From NCBI GenBank assembly GCA_023422565.1, contig JAFAGR010000096.1:1-64000 (forward strand): a stretch of DNA of 64,000 bases. Reading direction: 5' to 3'. Positions within the stretch are counted from its first letter, which is position 1; each line of letters starts with the position of its first letter. Below the pieces are notes generated by a model that was not told the origin of the DNA, ran no database searches, and was given only the letters and a program-made list of their open reading frames with translations. The translations under genes were made by a program, and so were the position numbers. Source of the stretch: Bacteroidota bacterium. GTDB taxonomy: Bacteria > Bacteroidota > Bacteroidia > Chitinophagales > Chitinophagaceae. Shown here in pieces: positions 8,234-18,000 of this stretch.

Positions 8234-9430
8234 ATGAGAGTATTTGTTCTTCCACTTTTCCTTTTTATTTTTCATTCACCAGCAAATTCACAACAGCTCA
8301 CTTCGGAAACATCCGCTGGTCAGCAGACGCGCACCGACGCTCCTGTAAAGGCGCGGGCAAAAATACAGATCGTATTTGCGCTGGATGCCACCGGGAGCAT
8401 GAGTGGATTGATAGCCGCTGCGAAAGATAAGATCTGGAGCATCGCCACCAGCATAACCCAGGCCGAACCTGCGCCGGAATTGGAGTTGGGGCTTATTTTT
8501 TACCGCGACCGATTGGATGATTTTATTACAAAGCGGGTAGCCCTAACCGATAGTATAGACAAAGTGTATAGTGAATTGATGGCTATTCGTGCACAGGGCG
8601 GGGGAGACCAGACGGAGAGCGTGAACCAGGCCCTGTATGAAGCTGTTACCACATTTCAGTGGGACCCATCGACGCATGTTTATAAATCAATTTTCCTGAT
8701 CGGGGATGCGCCTCCTCACATGGATTACAAAAATGATGTACAATATTCCGAAAGCTGCCTTCTTGCAAAAAGCAAGGATATTATTATCAATACCATTCAA
8801 ATGGGAAATGATGCTCAAACGGAAAGTATTTGGAAACAGATAGCTAAATGCCATGAAGGCGGCTACGTAAAAGCAGACATGAAAGTGAATGATATTCGGA
8901 TCACCACACCATATGATGAGGAAATTGCAAAGATCAACGATAGTTTGGAAAACATGAATTTGTATTATGGAGCCAGTCACGTTAAAACCGAAGGCAACAA
9001 ATTGAAGCAGCTTGGCAGCAACATAAAAAGCCTGAGCGCCTCGCACATTCAGGCACAACGCGCCGAGTATAAACTTAATGAATCAGTAAAGAAGGCCAAT
9101 AGCCGGGTGAAAACGAATGACCTTATTGAGGACATTTCAAACAAGGTAACCGAACTAAGCAGGGTGAAAGATGAAGAACTGCCTGAGGAGATGAAAATAA
9201 TGAACGAGGAAGAGCGCAGGCAATTTGTAAGCCTCAAGATCGCGGAAAAAGCAGCCTTACGGAAACGGCTGGCCGAAAACATAAAACTGAGATCAGCCTA
9301 CGTGGATAAAGAACTTTCCAAAAAGAATAAGAATTCTGTTGATAATAGTTTCAACAATATCGTGTTTGAAAATATCCGAGTGCAAACACAACGGAAAAAT
9401 ATCGAATTGAAGGGAAGGGCAAAATATTGA
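8234..9430 (+). CDS. Secreted von Willebrand factor A domain protein
   Basis: A 398-residue protein with a signal peptide (MRVFVLPLFLFIFHSPANS) and then a vWA domain from about residue 44 to 240. The metal-ion adhesion site motif DATGSMS is at residues 51-57, with GGGDQTESVNQAL and FLIGDAPPH further on. The C-terminal 150 residues are highly charged and helical (MNEEERRQFVSLKIAEKAAL), probably coiled coil. It should be periplasmic or outer-envelope associated, binding a protein partner through Mg. I start at ATG 8234 because the GTG at 8216 would place six residues before the signal peptide. A terminator follows directly. Confidence 0.8.
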   Translation: MRVFVLPLFLFIFHSPANSQQLTSETSAGQQTRTDAPVKARAKIQIVFALDATGSMSGLIAAAKDKIWSIATSITQAEPAPELELGLIFYRDRLDDFITKRVALTDSIDKVYSELMAIRAQGGGDQTESVNQALYEAVTTFQWDPSTHVYKSIFLIGDAPPHMDYKNDVQYSESCLLAKSKDIIINTIQMGNDAQTESIWKQIAKCHEGGYVKADMKVNDIRITTPYDEEIAKINDSLENMNLYYGASHVKTEGNKLKQLGSNIKSLSASHIQAQRAEYKLNESVKKANSRVKTNDLIEDISNKVTELSRVKDEELPEEMKIMNEEERRQFVSLKIAEKAALRKRLAENIKLRSAYVDKELSKKNKNSVDNSFNNIVFENIRVQTQRKNIELKGRAKY

Positions 9431-9436
9431 CCCCAC

Positions 9437-9463
9437 AAAAAAAAGCCCTCAAAAAGGCTTTTT
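9437..9463 (+). terminator. Intrinsic terminator after the vWA gene
   Basis: An 8-bp stem (9440-9447 with 9456-9463), 8-base loop, A-rich 5' arm and T5 at the 3' arm, seven bases after the vWA stop codon. Confidence 0.75.
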
Positions 9464-9550
9464 AGTGGTTTCTCATTCGGGGTTTAATATGCTAATGCAT
9501 GCAAAAAGATGCAATTATTCTCCTGGCCCTCCAAGTCAATAAATGTGCCG

Positions 9551-9570
9551 CTGTGGAATTTTGTGGATAA
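9551..9570 (+). promoter_or_regulatory. DnaA-box-like pair in a convergent intergenic region
   Basis: CTGTGGAATT at 9551-9560 followed directly by TTGTGGATAA at 9561-9570. TGTGGATAA is the exact complement of the consensus DnaA box TTATCCACA. The surrounding 170 bases between vWA and 5'-nucleotidase genes hold no gene I can support. Binding by DnaA is inference. Confidence 0.45.
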
Positions 9571-9634
9571 AACTGTTGATTTTTTTCCCGTGGTTGAGGT
9601 AGACGGAGGCAACTCTTCGGAAACGCAGCTCTTT

Positions 9635-11179
9635 CTAATTCCTGTTCTTATCCAGATACCGGATGATGGCAAGCCTTATATCACTTCGCGGATCGGAGAG
9701 TGCGGTTTGCATGGGAAATACTTTTGTAATCAGGGGGTTCGTTTCCGTGAGATAGCTTAGATTCGCCTCACCCCCGGTCATTAGAAAATCAGTAAGGACC
9801 ACTCTGTAACTAACAGAGTCCTTGACAGGCAAGCCATTGATATCCCATCCTTTATCGCTGTTGCCTGAAATTTTTTCCGAATACTGTAAAAATCCTCCGA
9901 TTCCCCGATTTTCCTCGCCGTCCGTCAGGATCCGGCGAAGAAGGGCACCCTTCATTTCAACTTCCACAAGCCCGCCGCCAAAGGGCAGCGATCTCAGAAA
10001 ATCGTACTGGGTAACCGGGGCGGTCAGTATATCGTCAACCCTGATGGAGCCGGAATTTACAATGGCTAAATCTGCTTCGGGGGCCGCCCATTCCATCGCC
10101 TTAACTACAAGACGGGTTAAATTGGTCGACCTGCTCCGCACCTCCGATTCCCGCCCGTCGAGAGGCTCGCCTTTCTCCAAAACTACAGCGGAAGCTTCGA
10201 AACCGATGGAAGCGAAATTTTCGGATGAGATCCTGTTCCATTTGTCTACCACAAGCTGAGTAATGCTGTCTGACGGAATTTTTTCACCGACTTCTACTAG
10301 CTTCGGCATTACTTCAACTTTTTTGGACGCCCTATCATAAACCACATTCGTGACAAAAACAGTTCTCGCGTTTGCATGGGCCTTCAATATCCATACGTTC
10401 CCGACCAACTGTTTTCTCATGTCGTGCTCATGCCCGCCCATGATCAATGCAAGGTTCGGAAGCCTTTCGGCCAGCCGGATATCGTCTTCCATACTCTGAT
10501 GCGTAATTGCAACAACCAGATCGCATGAATCTTTAATGGTATTATATAACCGCTCGGCAGTTTCGAGAGGATCGGTGTATGTTACATAATTTGCCTTGTT
10601 GAAAGGAAGAACGATCCCGATAAACCCAACACGCACCTGCATTCCGTCCACACTATTAATGTGACGGAAGAAATAAGGAGGCAATGGTTCTGATACAGGC
10701 CTGTCGGTTTTCGCAAAGGCTTGTTGAGAATTTCCTTTCTTATGAAAAGCATTGGAAGATACCCAGGTAAATGCAGCTTCGTTTATGCGTTGCTGTAACT
10801 CATTTTCGGCAATATCAAATTCATGATTCCCGAAAATAGCTATATCTGTTTCGGCAGCATTCATGGCTTCCACCATTTGCTTCCCGCGAACGCGTTGCCC
10901 ATCCACCTTCAAACTGTTATAAACTGAAGGACTTAAAAAATCTCCCGCCATTACAAGAAAGGAATTCGGATTGTCCGATTTGAGCTTTTTACTAATATAT
11001 GCCACGCGCGCCATACCGCCTGTCTTCCCGCCTTCCAAAGGCGCGATCTCGTAAACATCATTAATTTGAATAAAGTTAAATGCCACCTTGCCGTCTGTAG
11101 AGGGAGCCTTACGGGTAGAGCTACATGAAGAGAAAATTGCGGCTATAAAAAGCGTGAGTAAATTAAAACGGTTCATCAT
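9635..11179 (-). CDS. 5'-nucleotidase/2',3'-cyclic phosphodiesterase-like lipoprotein (UshA family)
   Basis: A 514-residue lipoprotein with signal peptide and lipobox around FSSCSS (cysteine about 19). The metallophosphatase core follows: IQINDVYEIAPL (in place of the usual NDxH motif), MAGDFLSPSVYN, IFGNHEFDIAENEL, THQSMEDDIRLA and GGHEHDMRKQL. The C-terminal half carries the UshA nucleotidase domain (AIVNSGSIRVDDILTAPVTQYDFLRSLPFGG). It probably hydrolyses nucleotides or related phosphoesters in the periplasm or on the outer membrane. The NDVYE sequence replaces the NDFHG/NDVHG histidine seen in many relatives, so metal binding may differ. It is transcribed alone; a TATATTTG box sits 23 bases upstream of the start. 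Confidence 0.88.
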   Translation of the reverse strand: MMNRFNLLTLFIAAIFSSCSSTRKAPSTDGKVAFNFIQINDVYEIAPLEGGKTGGMARVAYISKKLKSDNPNSFLVMAGDFLSPSVYNSLKVDGQRVRGKQMVEAMNAAETDIAIFGNHEFDIAENELQQRINEAAFTWVSSNAFHKKGNSQQAFAKTDRPVSEPLPPYFFRHINSVDGMQVRVGFIGIVLPFNKANYVTYTDPLETAERLYNTIKDSCDLVVAITHQSMEDDIRLAERLPNLALIMGGHEHDMRKQLVGNVWILKAHANARTVFVTNVVYDRASKKVEVMPKLVEVGEKIPSDSITQLVVDKWNRISSENFASIGFEASAVVLEKGEPLDGRESEVRSRSTNLTRLVVKAMEWAAPEADLAIVNSGSIRVDDILTAPVTQYDFLRSLPFGGGLVEVEMKGALLRRILTDGEENRGIGGFLQYSEKISGNSDKGWDINGLPVKDSVSYRVVLTDFLMTGGEANLSYLTETNPLITKVFPMQTALSDPRSDIRLAIIRYLDKNRN

Positions 11180-11202
11180 TTTTGTTTATACCATGAAGTT
11201 CT

Positions 11203-11210
11203 CAAATATA
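11203..11210 (-). promoter_or_regulatory. -7 box for the 5'-nucleotidase gene
   Basis: TATATTTG on the minus strand, 23 bases before the ATG at 11179. I see no clear TTG at the -33 position. Confidence 0.5.
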
Positions 11211-11326
11211 CACTAAGGAACAATTTTGAACTTTATTCCTTTAATTTCGATTGCGGCATATATATTGAACTAAATCTTTGTTATTTGCAAGCCCCCCTTC
11301 GAGACTAACTATTTTTTAAATTGAAA

Positions 11327-12574
11327 ATGAGGATGGATTATTTCAGCACGAACAGGTTATTTTTTGATGCAGGCGACTCTCCAACAACACCCTCCGGACT
11401 ACAGAGTTTGACAGGCTTTAACTTCTTTAAAAGCGAAGATGGTTATCACCAGATGATTGACCAAATAGAAGACTATGCTATAATTTTTCTTAATGTTGAC
11501 GGCACCATCGAAAATTGGAACAAAGGTGCAGAACGTATAAAAGGATATTCAGCAGCAGAGGCCGTTGGTAGAAATTTTTCTATGTTTTATCCGGAAGAAG
11601 ATAGGTTGAGCGGCCTGCCTCAGCATTTGCTTTCCCGCGCCCGTGAAACCGGTAAGGCCACTCATGAGGGTTGGAGAGTGAGAAAAAATGGCACCCGCTT
11701 TTGGGGAAGCGTACTTATCACTGCAATTCACGATAGCTCAAACCATGTGATCGGGTTTACAAAAGTAACGCGCGACCTCACCGAAAGAAAGAAAGCAGAA
11801 GACGATTTTAAAAAGTATACAGGCGAGGTTGAAAGGAAGAACGCTGAACTGGAATCGATCAACAATGAATTGAAGGCCTTTGCCTATGTGTCCAGTCACG
11901 ATCTGCAGGAACCGCTTAGAAAGATCCAGACATTCTCAGACAAAATAATGGAGAAGGAATTTGCAAATCTTTCGCAGCAGGGGCAGGATTATTTTACGCG
12001 GATGAAGAATGCCGCACGCAGAATGCAGGCGCTTATTGAAGATCTATTAAGCTATGCGCAAACAAACATTACGGAGAGAAAATTAGAAATGGTTGATCTC
12101 AATGACCTGATAACGGATGTAAAGGCAGATCTGAAAGAAATGCTGGAGTCTAAAAACCCTTTGATAAATGCAGACGGTCTTGGCTCGCTCAATGTCATTC
12201 CATTTCAGTTCAAGCAGTTGATGCAGAATTTACTTTCTAATGCGATCAAATTCTCAAAGCCGGGCGAGCGGCCGGAGATCATCATCACCAGGGAAGATGG
12301 AATTGGAAAAGATTTCAGTGTTCCCGAATTAAAAGAAACCGATCGCTATGTAAAAATTGAAGTAAAAGACAACGGGATCGGCTTCGATCCTGAATATTCC
12401 CAAAAGATCTTTGAGCTGTTTCAGCGCCTTCACGGAAAGCATGAGTACCCGGGCACCGGCATCGGCCTTTCTATCTGCAAGAAAATTGTAGAGAATCATG
12501 AAGGCATTATCAGGAGCGAAAGCAAGCCGGGTGATGGAGCTTCTTTCCAGATCTACCTTCCCGAATTGAACTAA
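11327..12574 (+). CDS. PAS-domain sensor histidine kinase
   Basis: A 415-residue cytoplasmic kinase with no membrane segment. A PAS domain spans about residues 43-150 (AIIFLNVDGTIENWNKGAERIKGY, ending GFTKVTRDLTERKKAE), followed by a short coiled coil and the HisKA domain with the phosphoacceptor H191 in YVSSHDLQEPLRKI. The HATPase has N, G1 and G2 boxes (QNLLSNAIKFS, VKDNGIGFD, GTGIGLSICKKIV). There is no receiver domain. The ligand of the PAS domain cannot be read from sequence. It lies 56 bases before the trehalose synthesis gene on the same strand, so cotranscription is possible. Start: ATG 11327 is preferred over TTG 11321. Confidence 0.9.
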   Translation: MRMDYFSTNRLFFDAGDSPTTPSGLQSLTGFNFFKSEDGYHQMIDQIEDYAIIFLNVDGTIENWNKGAERIKGYSAAEAVGRNFSMFYPEEDRLSGLPQHLLSRARETGKATHEGWRVRKNGTRFWGSVLITAIHDSSNHVIGFTKVTRDLTERKKAEDDFKKYTGEVERKNAELESINNELKAFAYVSSHDLQEPLRKIQTFSDKIMEKEFANLSQQGQDYFTRMKNAARRMQALIEDLLSYAQTNITERKLEMVDLNDLITDVKADLKEMLESKNPLINADGLGSLNVIPFQFKQLMQNLLSNAIKFSKPGERPEIIITREDGIGKDFSVPELKETDRYVKIEVKDNGIGFDPEYSQKIFELFQRLHGKHEYPGTGIGLSICKKIVENHEGIIRSESKPGDGASFQIYLPELN

Positions 12575-12596
12575 CCTTTAATTACATAAAACTCAT

Positions 12597-12610
12597 TACC
12601 GCTTGCGGTA
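12597..12610. repeat. Short palindrome upstream of otsAB
   Basis: TACCGC-TT-GCGGTA, a 6-bp perfect inverted repeat 20 bases before the otsAB start codon. It could be an operator or a weak hairpin; nothing in the sequence decides. Confidence 0.4.
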
Positions 12611-12630
12611 GATGGGCCGCTTAGTAATTT

Positions 12631-14850
12631 ATGAATAAAGGAAACCTTTTCATATTATCAAATCGTTTACCCGTAACCGTTACAAAGCGTGAGGGGAAGC
12701 TCAAAATTCTTCCCTCCTCGGGAGGGTTGGTCAGCGCTATGCAGGGATTTCTTCAGAATGCGGGGAAAACCGATCAGGATTTTGACTCTGTCAGCTGGGT
12801 GGGCGTTCCCGGATGCTCAAAGGAGATGTGGGAATCCATCCGTGACGATTACGAAGAGAATTACAGGCTAGTACCTGTTTACATTCCGGCAAAAATTTAC
12901 GATAGCTACTACAATGGAATGTCTAATTCTGTTATCTGGCCTTTGTTTCATTATTTTCCGTCTTATGCCGAGTATTCAGAAACGGGCTTCCGGCTTTATA
13001 TGCAGGCTAATGAACATTTCCGGGAGAGCCTGCTTCCAAATCTCAGCGCAGGCGATACTGTGTGGATCCACGACTATCAATTGATGCCGCTGGCTAAAAT
13101 GATACGGGAAAAATTTTCAAATGTTACCATCGGATTCTTCCTGCACATTCCGTTTCCTTCATTTGAACTCTTCCGCCTATTGCCTCATCCCTGGCAGGAA
13201 GAGTTATTGCACGGAATGCTTGGCGCTGACCTTATCGGTTTTCATACCATTGATTATGCCACGCATTTTTTAAAATGCCTGCAGATGAAACTTGGGCTGG
13301 AGCATGAGAACAGCATCTTAAAGTACAATGACCGCCTTCTTAAGGTTGATGTATTCCCGATAAGTATTGACTATGAAAAATTCAGGGATGCTTACAGTTT
13401 ACCTGAAGTAGAAGAGCGGAGAAATTTTTATGCGGAACAGTTTGAAGGGAAAAAGATCATTTTTTCGGTGGACCGGCTGGACTACAGCAAGAATGTTCTG
13501 GGAAGATTGAAAGGTTATGAGCGGTTTCTTGTAGAATATCCGGAGTACAAAGAAAAGGTAGTTTTTATTCTTACGATTGTTCCATCGCGTGATAACATTG
13601 CGAATTATATCGAGCGAAAAAAAGAGATCGATGAATTCATCGGCGGCTTTAATGCAAGGGTGGGCAATATCACCTGGAAACCCGTTATCTACCAATATTC
13701 TCACCTGGCCTTTGAAGAAATGATCGCTTTATACTCCAGTTGCCACATTGCACTGATAACGCCTTTGCGAGACGGCATGAACCTCGTTTCGAAAGAATTT
13801 GTGGCCACGCGGCAAGATAAAAAGGGCGTGCTGGTGCTTAGTGAAATGGCGGGCGCAGCAAGGGAACTCACAGATGCAGTGCTCATTAACCCCAATGATG
13901 TGAATGGCCTCGCAGAGAAAATGTATTATGCCTTGCAGATGCCGGAAGAGGAACAGGAAAAAAGAATGACCCGAATGCAACAGCGGATATCCGAATATTC
14001 AGTAACGGTTTGGGCTGAAGATTTTCTTGAGCAATTGCAAAAGATAAAAAAGCAACAGGGCGATTTTGAATTCATTTTTCTTGATCAGGCTGCCCGCGAA
14101 GCATTAAAGGAAAAATTTCTTCTTTCGAAAAAGAGGCTGATACTGCTGGATTATGACGGAACGCTTGTAAATTTTGCTCCCCTGCCTCATCTTTCCGCCC
14201 CAACAGGTAGCCTGATAGATGTATTAAGAAAATTGTCAGAAGACCCTGCAAATTCGGTTTACATAATAAGCGGAAGAAACAGGGAGGCCCTGGAAGAATG
14301 GCTGGGCGACCTAAATATTAACCTGGTGGCAGAGCACGGAGCTTTAACCAAAACGGCTAAGGGCGAGTGGCAAAGCCATCCTGCAGTAACTCATAATGCA
14401 GACTGGAAGGAAAAGGTAGGAAGCATAATGCGTAGCTATGTAAAACGCTGCGCCAATTCATTTGTCGAATACAAAAATTACTCCCTGGTTTGGCATTACA
14501 GGAATGTGGATACTGACCAGGGAAACCAGCGCGCGAAAGAACTTCTTTCTGAACTGACAGAATATGCACACGACCTTAACATACACGTGCTGCCGGGCAA
14601 TAAAATAATTGAGGCAAAGATCAACGGAATAGACAAGGGAATGATCACCGAAAAAATAATTCACGAAGCGGATTACGATTTCATCCTGGCCTGTGGTGAC
14701 GACAGAACAGACGAGGACATGTTCCGCAGTCTTATTCATAACGATAAGGCATACACGATAAAAGTGGGAAATACAGCTTCCTACGCGAAGTACAATGTGC
14801 TAACCCCGTACATGCTGAATGAACTGCTTGAGATGCTCTGCTGCAAGTAA
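12631..14850 (+). CDS. otsAB: Bifunctional trehalose-6-phosphate synthase/phosphatase
   Basis: A fused two-step trehalose enzyme of 739 residues. Residues 1-480 are a GT20 synthase: LSNRLPVTV, the loop [52 protein letters not shown], and [15 protein letters not shown]. It joins UDP-glucose and glucose-6-phosphate. Residues 500-739 are a HAD phosphatase ([11 protein letters not shown] with D507 and D509, [26 protein letters not shown]), removing the phosphate to give trehalose. The fusion is common in Bacteroidota. It ends four bases from the converging GH15 gene, a pairing I recognise as frequent, and lies in a block of sensor kinases, which suggests stress-responsive osmolyte production. Confidence 0.95.
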   Translation: MNKGNLFILSNRLPVTVTKREGKLKILPSSGGLVSAMQGFLQNAGKTDQDFDSVSWVGVPGCSKEMWESIRDDYEENYRLVPVYIPAKIYDSYYNGMSNSVIWPLFHYFPSYAEYSETGFRLYMQANEHFRESLLPNLSAGDTVWIHDYQLMPLAKMIREKFSNVTIGFFLHIPFPSFELFRLLPHPWQEELLHGMLGADLIGFHTIDYATHFLKCLQMKLGLEHENSILKYNDRLLKVDVFPISIDYEKFRDAYSLPEVEERRNFYAEQFEGKKIIFSVDRLDYSKNVLGRLKGYERFLVEYPEYKEKVVFILTIVPSRDNIANYIERKKEIDEFIGGFNARVGNITWKPVIYQYSHLAFEEMIALYSSCHIALITPLRDGMNLVSKEFVATRQDKKGVLVLSEMAGAARELTDAVLINPNDVNGLAEKMYYALQMPEEEQEKRMTRMQQRISEYSVTVWAEDFLEQLQKIKKQQGDFEFIFLDQAAREALKEKFLLSKKRLILLDYDGTLVNFAPLPHLSAPTGSLIDVLRKLSEDPANSVYIISGRNREALEEWLGDLNINLVAEHGALTKTAKGEWQSHPAVTHNADWKEKVGSIMRSYVKRCANSFVEYKNYSLVWHYRNVDTDQGNQRAKELLSELTEYAHDLNIHVLPGNKIIEAKINGIDKGMITEKIIHEADYDFILACGDDRTDEDMFRSLIHNDKAYTIKVGNTASYAKYNVLTPYMLNELLEMLCCK

Positions 14851-14854
14851 ACCA

Positions 14855-16642
14855 TTAATCGTCTTCCAGAAATTCTGCACGGTCAAGTTTGTTTGATATC
14901 CTGAACACGGCATTTATCAGCCCAACATGGCTATAGGTTTGCGGGAAATTTCCCCATTGCGAACCATCTTCTCCCACATCCTCACTGAAAATTCCCAGAT
15001 GATTGCTAAACTGCAGAATATTGTCGAGCACTTTCTGCGCATCTTCAACGCGGCCCACGCAGGCAAGCGCATCCACATACCAGAATGCGCATACCAAAAA
15101 AGTGGTTTGAGGAAATCCGAAATCATCGTGGTGGCGATAGCGGTAAAAGAGGCCTTGAGAAGTTAAAAGCCCTTCTTCAAGCGCCTTTACATGGTCTGCC
15201 GCCCTTTGAGAATCCGGCTCAAGGAAACCCATCGTTATCAGCATTAGTGTACTGGCATCGAGGTGCTCTGTTCCCATGGCCTGAACAAACATTTTTTGTT
15301 CCGCGCTATAAAATTTCTCAAGCAACACTCTTGCATCCTCGGCGATTCTGTCGGCTTTTTCAAAAAGACTGTCGTCCTTATACTTTTTTGCGATCTTACG
15401 TGCAGACATCGCGCCCGCCCAATGAAACAGTACCGAGTAAGCGTGAGTTCTCTTCACTTCGCGGAATTCCCACAGGCCTGCATCTTCAGCATTTAACGTT
15501 CGCTCAATCCTTTCCAAAAGCCATGGAACAATTCTCCGGTAACTTTCTTTGCGCGCAAAGGTTAGGCGGTTATCTGTATATAAGGGTAGAAGGCTTACCA
15601 GCACCTGGCCATACACATCATTCTGAATTTGCTCGTAGGCCTTGTTTCCCACACGAACGGGCTTGTTACCGAGATAGCCTTCCAGCTCAAGTTCAATTTC
15701 TGAAAGTTTGGCTTCGCCCGTTATGGAATAAAGTGGCTGAAGGGTTTCTCCCGCGTTCTCCAGAATATTCTGCACAAAATCAAAATATTTTTCCAGCTCT
15801 TCGAAGTGGCCAAGTTGGTTGATCGCTTTCAAAGTATAATAGGCATCACGAAACCAGCAATAGCGGTAATCCCAATTTCGCATGCCGGTGTCGTGCTCTG
15901 GAAGGCTTGTTGTTCCTGACGCAATTATGCCGCCGGTGTCTTCATACTGGTGCAACTTTAATACAAGCGCCGACCGTATAACTTGTTCCTGATAAATATT
16001 GGGCAGGTGGCAGTGCTTGATCCAATTCTGCCAGTATTCCGTGGTTTTTTTGATGAACCTCTCTGCAGTGTCGGCGAGAGGAGCTTCCAGCGGTTCACCA
16101 TAGGTGAGCACCATATACCTGTGCTGGTCAAGAAGAAATCCCTGGTTCTGCAATACGTAATTAATGGGAATGTCGGTTGTCAGCCTTACAAGCGAGCTTA
16201 AATTTAAATAGCTGATGTGGTTTGAACCTGTGGCCACCTCGGGGCGCGACTCTCCGTAATTATCTACCGGGAGGCAGGAAGTTTTTACAATGGGAGTGCC
16301 CGAGATCAGTTCTATCTTTCTGATCAGCATAAAAGGCCTGAAATTCCTTTCATGAATGGTCATACGCGGCGCGCAATCCACCACGCGAAATGAACCTTCC
16401 GGGCCGGAAAACTCTGTACATAAAATATTTGTATTGTTAATGTAATATTGTTTTGAAGCGTAACCCTCGTTGGCCGGCCGAATTTTAAAATGCCCGCCTT
16501 TCTTTTCATCCAAAAGGCTTCCGAACAAAAAGCTGCTATCGAAACGAGGCATGCACATCCACCTTACGTCGGCATTAATATCAATATATGCCATGTAAGA
16601 ACAATTGCCCACCACGCCCATGTTGTATTTATGCATCGCCAT
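14855..16642 (-). CDS. Glycoside hydrolase family 15 protein (trehalase or glucoamylase-like)
   Basis: A 595-residue cytoplasmic protein without signal peptide. The N terminus (MGVVGNCSYMAYIDINADVRWMCMPRFDS) is the usual start of bacterial GH15 proteins; the (alpha/alpha)6 catalytic domain has MRNWDYRYCWFRDAYYTL and, near the end, GIFSEDVGEDGSQWGNFPQT followed by YSHVGLINA, where a catalytic glutamate is expected. Members hydrolyse alpha-glucosidic bonds; some bacterial ones are trehalases, and the otsAB neighbour makes that attractive, but the substrate is inference. It is the last gene of a likely operon with the receiver-kinase gene (12-base gap) and the giant kinase gene. Confidence 0.9.
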   Translation of the reverse strand: MAMHKYNMGVVGNCSYMAYIDINADVRWMCMPRFDSSFLFGSLLDEKKGGHFKIRPANEGYASKQYYINNTNILCTEFSGPEGSFRVVDCAPRMTIHERNFRPFMLIRKIELISGTPIVKTSCLPVDNYGESRPEVATGSNHISYLNLSSLVRLTTDIPINYVLQNQGFLLDQHRYMVLTYGEPLEAPLADTAERFIKKTTEYWQNWIKHCHLPNIYQEQVIRSALVLKLHQYEDTGGIIASGTTSLPEHDTGMRNWDYRYCWFRDAYYTLKAINQLGHFEELEKYFDFVQNILENAGETLQPLYSITGEAKLSEIELELEGYLGNKPVRVGNKAYEQIQNDVYGQVLVSLLPLYTDNRLTFARKESYRRIVPWLLERIERTLNAEDAGLWEFREVKRTHAYSVLFHWAGAMSARKIAKKYKDDSLFEKADRIAEDARVLLEKFYSAEQKMFVQAMGTEHLDASTLMLITMGFLEPDSQRAADHVKALEEGLLTSQGLFYRYRHHDDFGFPQTTFLVCAFWYVDALACVGRVEDAQKVLDNILQFSNHLGIFSEDVGEDGSQWGNFPQTYSHVGLINAVFRISNKLDRAEFLEDD

Positions 16643-16654
16643 ATTGAGATAAAT

Positions 16655-17923
16655 TTAAGCAGGCTGAGCGGAAGGTATCGGTACATGTTCCTTCGGAATG
16701 GCAACCGAGAATACAGAACCTTTTCCCGGTGTACTGTCGGCAAAAATATAGCCGCCATGTTTAGTTGCAATTTTCCTGCATATAGCCAAACCGATACCTG
16801 AGCCCTCAAACTTTGAACTAGAATGTAAACGTTTGAATATATCAAAAATCATTTCACAATATTCCTTTTCGAAACCAATCCCATTATCGGATATACTGAT
16901 TTGGTAATATTCATTCTCTTCTTTGCCGGAAATAATTCCGGGCAAGGCCACACCCTGCACTTTTTCGCAGGTGATCTTTACAATCGGATCAACTTCCGGC
17001 TTCGAAAATTTAATGGCATTTGAAATAAGATTTTGAAACAGTTGGTGCATCATAACCGGAATGATGCTCACCTTGGGAAGCACAGCAGCTTCTATCTGCG
17101 CATTCTTTTCCCTTACGGCCACATCAAGATCAGACAAAACGGACTGCAAAATTTTATTGAGATCTGTTCTTACAAAAGATTCTTCGCTGTTTGAGAACCG
17201 TGAAAAGGAAAGTATGTCATCTATTAACAGCTGCATTCGCTGTGAACTCTTATCTATTTTATCGAGAAACTCTTTAGCCTGTGCGGGAAGTTCATTCCTG
17301 AAACGATTGATGAGCAAGTCGCTAAAGGTGCGAATCTTTCTCAACGGTTCCTGTAAATCATGCGACGCGATGTAGGCAAAGTTATCCAACTCCTCATTTG
17401 AGGCTTTCAGTTGCCTGATGTTCTCCATTAATTGCCTGTTGAGTTCTTTTACCTGCGCTTCAGATTTTGCCCTTTCTTCAATTTCCTTGGCAAGATGAAT
17501 ATTCGTGGCGAGAAGCTTTTGTTCGTGCTGCCTTAACCGGTGGTTCTTCTTATAAATCTCAATGAACACTCCAACCTTCGCACGAAGCAGGTCAGGATTA
17601 ATCGGCTTATATATATAATCTACCGCGCCGGCTTTATATCCTTTAAACACATTCTCTTCACCATCATTATTTGCGGTGATAAAAATGATAGGAATATTTC
17701 TAAGCTTTTCGCGCGCATAAATTAAGGTGGCGGTTTCAAATCCGTTAAGGTTTGGCATCTTCACATCCATCAGAATCATCGCAAAGTCCGTTTCCTTAAG
17801 CAGTATCTTCAATGCTTCTTTTCCCGATCTCGCCTTATAAAAATTATAAGAGTCTGATGCCAGTATAGTTTCGATAGACAACAGGTTGTCTTCCCGGTCA
17901 TCTACCAATAAAATCTTTTGCAT
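16655..17923 (-). CDS. Response regulator-histidine kinase protein (REC-HisKA-HATPase)
   Basis: A 422-residue soluble protein with an inverted hybrid layout: an N-terminal receiver (ILLVDDREDN, phosphoacceptor D53 in ILMDVKMPNLNG, conserved K106 in YIYKPINPD), a coiled coil at about 125-178, HisKA with H188 in YIASHDLQEPLRKI, and a HATPase (QNLISNAIKFS, ISDNGIGFE, GSGIGLAICRKIA). It should receive phosphate on its receiver and use that to control its own kinase. It lies 77 bases after the giant poly-HAMP kinase gene and 12 before GH15, all on one strand; the likely reading is a relay from the giant kinase to this protein. The HisKA closely resembles that of the PAS kinase at 11327. Confidence 0.9.
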   Translation of the reverse strand: MQKILLVDDREDNLLSIETILASDSYNFYKARSGKEALKILLKETDFAMILMDVKMPNLNGFETATLIYAREKLRNIPIIFITANNDGEENVFKGYKAGAVDYIYKPINPDLLRAKVGVFIEIYKKNHRLRQHEQKLLATNIHLAKEIEERAKSEAQVKELNRQLMENIRQLKASNEELDNFAYIASHDLQEPLRKIRTFSDLLINRFRNELPAQAKEFLDKIDKSSQRMQLLIDDILSFSRFSNSEESFVRTDLNKILQSVLSDLDVAVREKNAQIEAAVLPKVSIIPVMMHQLFQNLISNAIKFSKPEVDPIVKITCEKVQGVALPGIISGKEENEYYQISISDNGIGFEKEYCEMIFDIFKRLHSSSKFEGSGIGLAICRKIATKHGGYIFADSTPGKGSVFSVAIPKEHVPIPSAQPA

Positions 17924-18000
17924 TCAGTTTGGTTTATAGGTCACATCAATGTTTTTCATGGTGGATGTTGCAAATTTCCTGCCCGCATTGCCACCGGCTT

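Noticed and set aside
9484..9672. 62-codon minus-strand and 83-codon plus-strand frames (9509-9760) in the gap after vWA
   Set aside because: Both overlap the 5'-nucleotidase end or lack a start context; composition is not protein-like and the DnaA-box motifs explain part of the gap.
15085..15822. 245-codon plus-strand frame opposite the GH15 gene
   Set aside because: GH15 motifs are complete on the minus strand throughout this stretch; the frame has the composition of a shadow and no recognisable domain.
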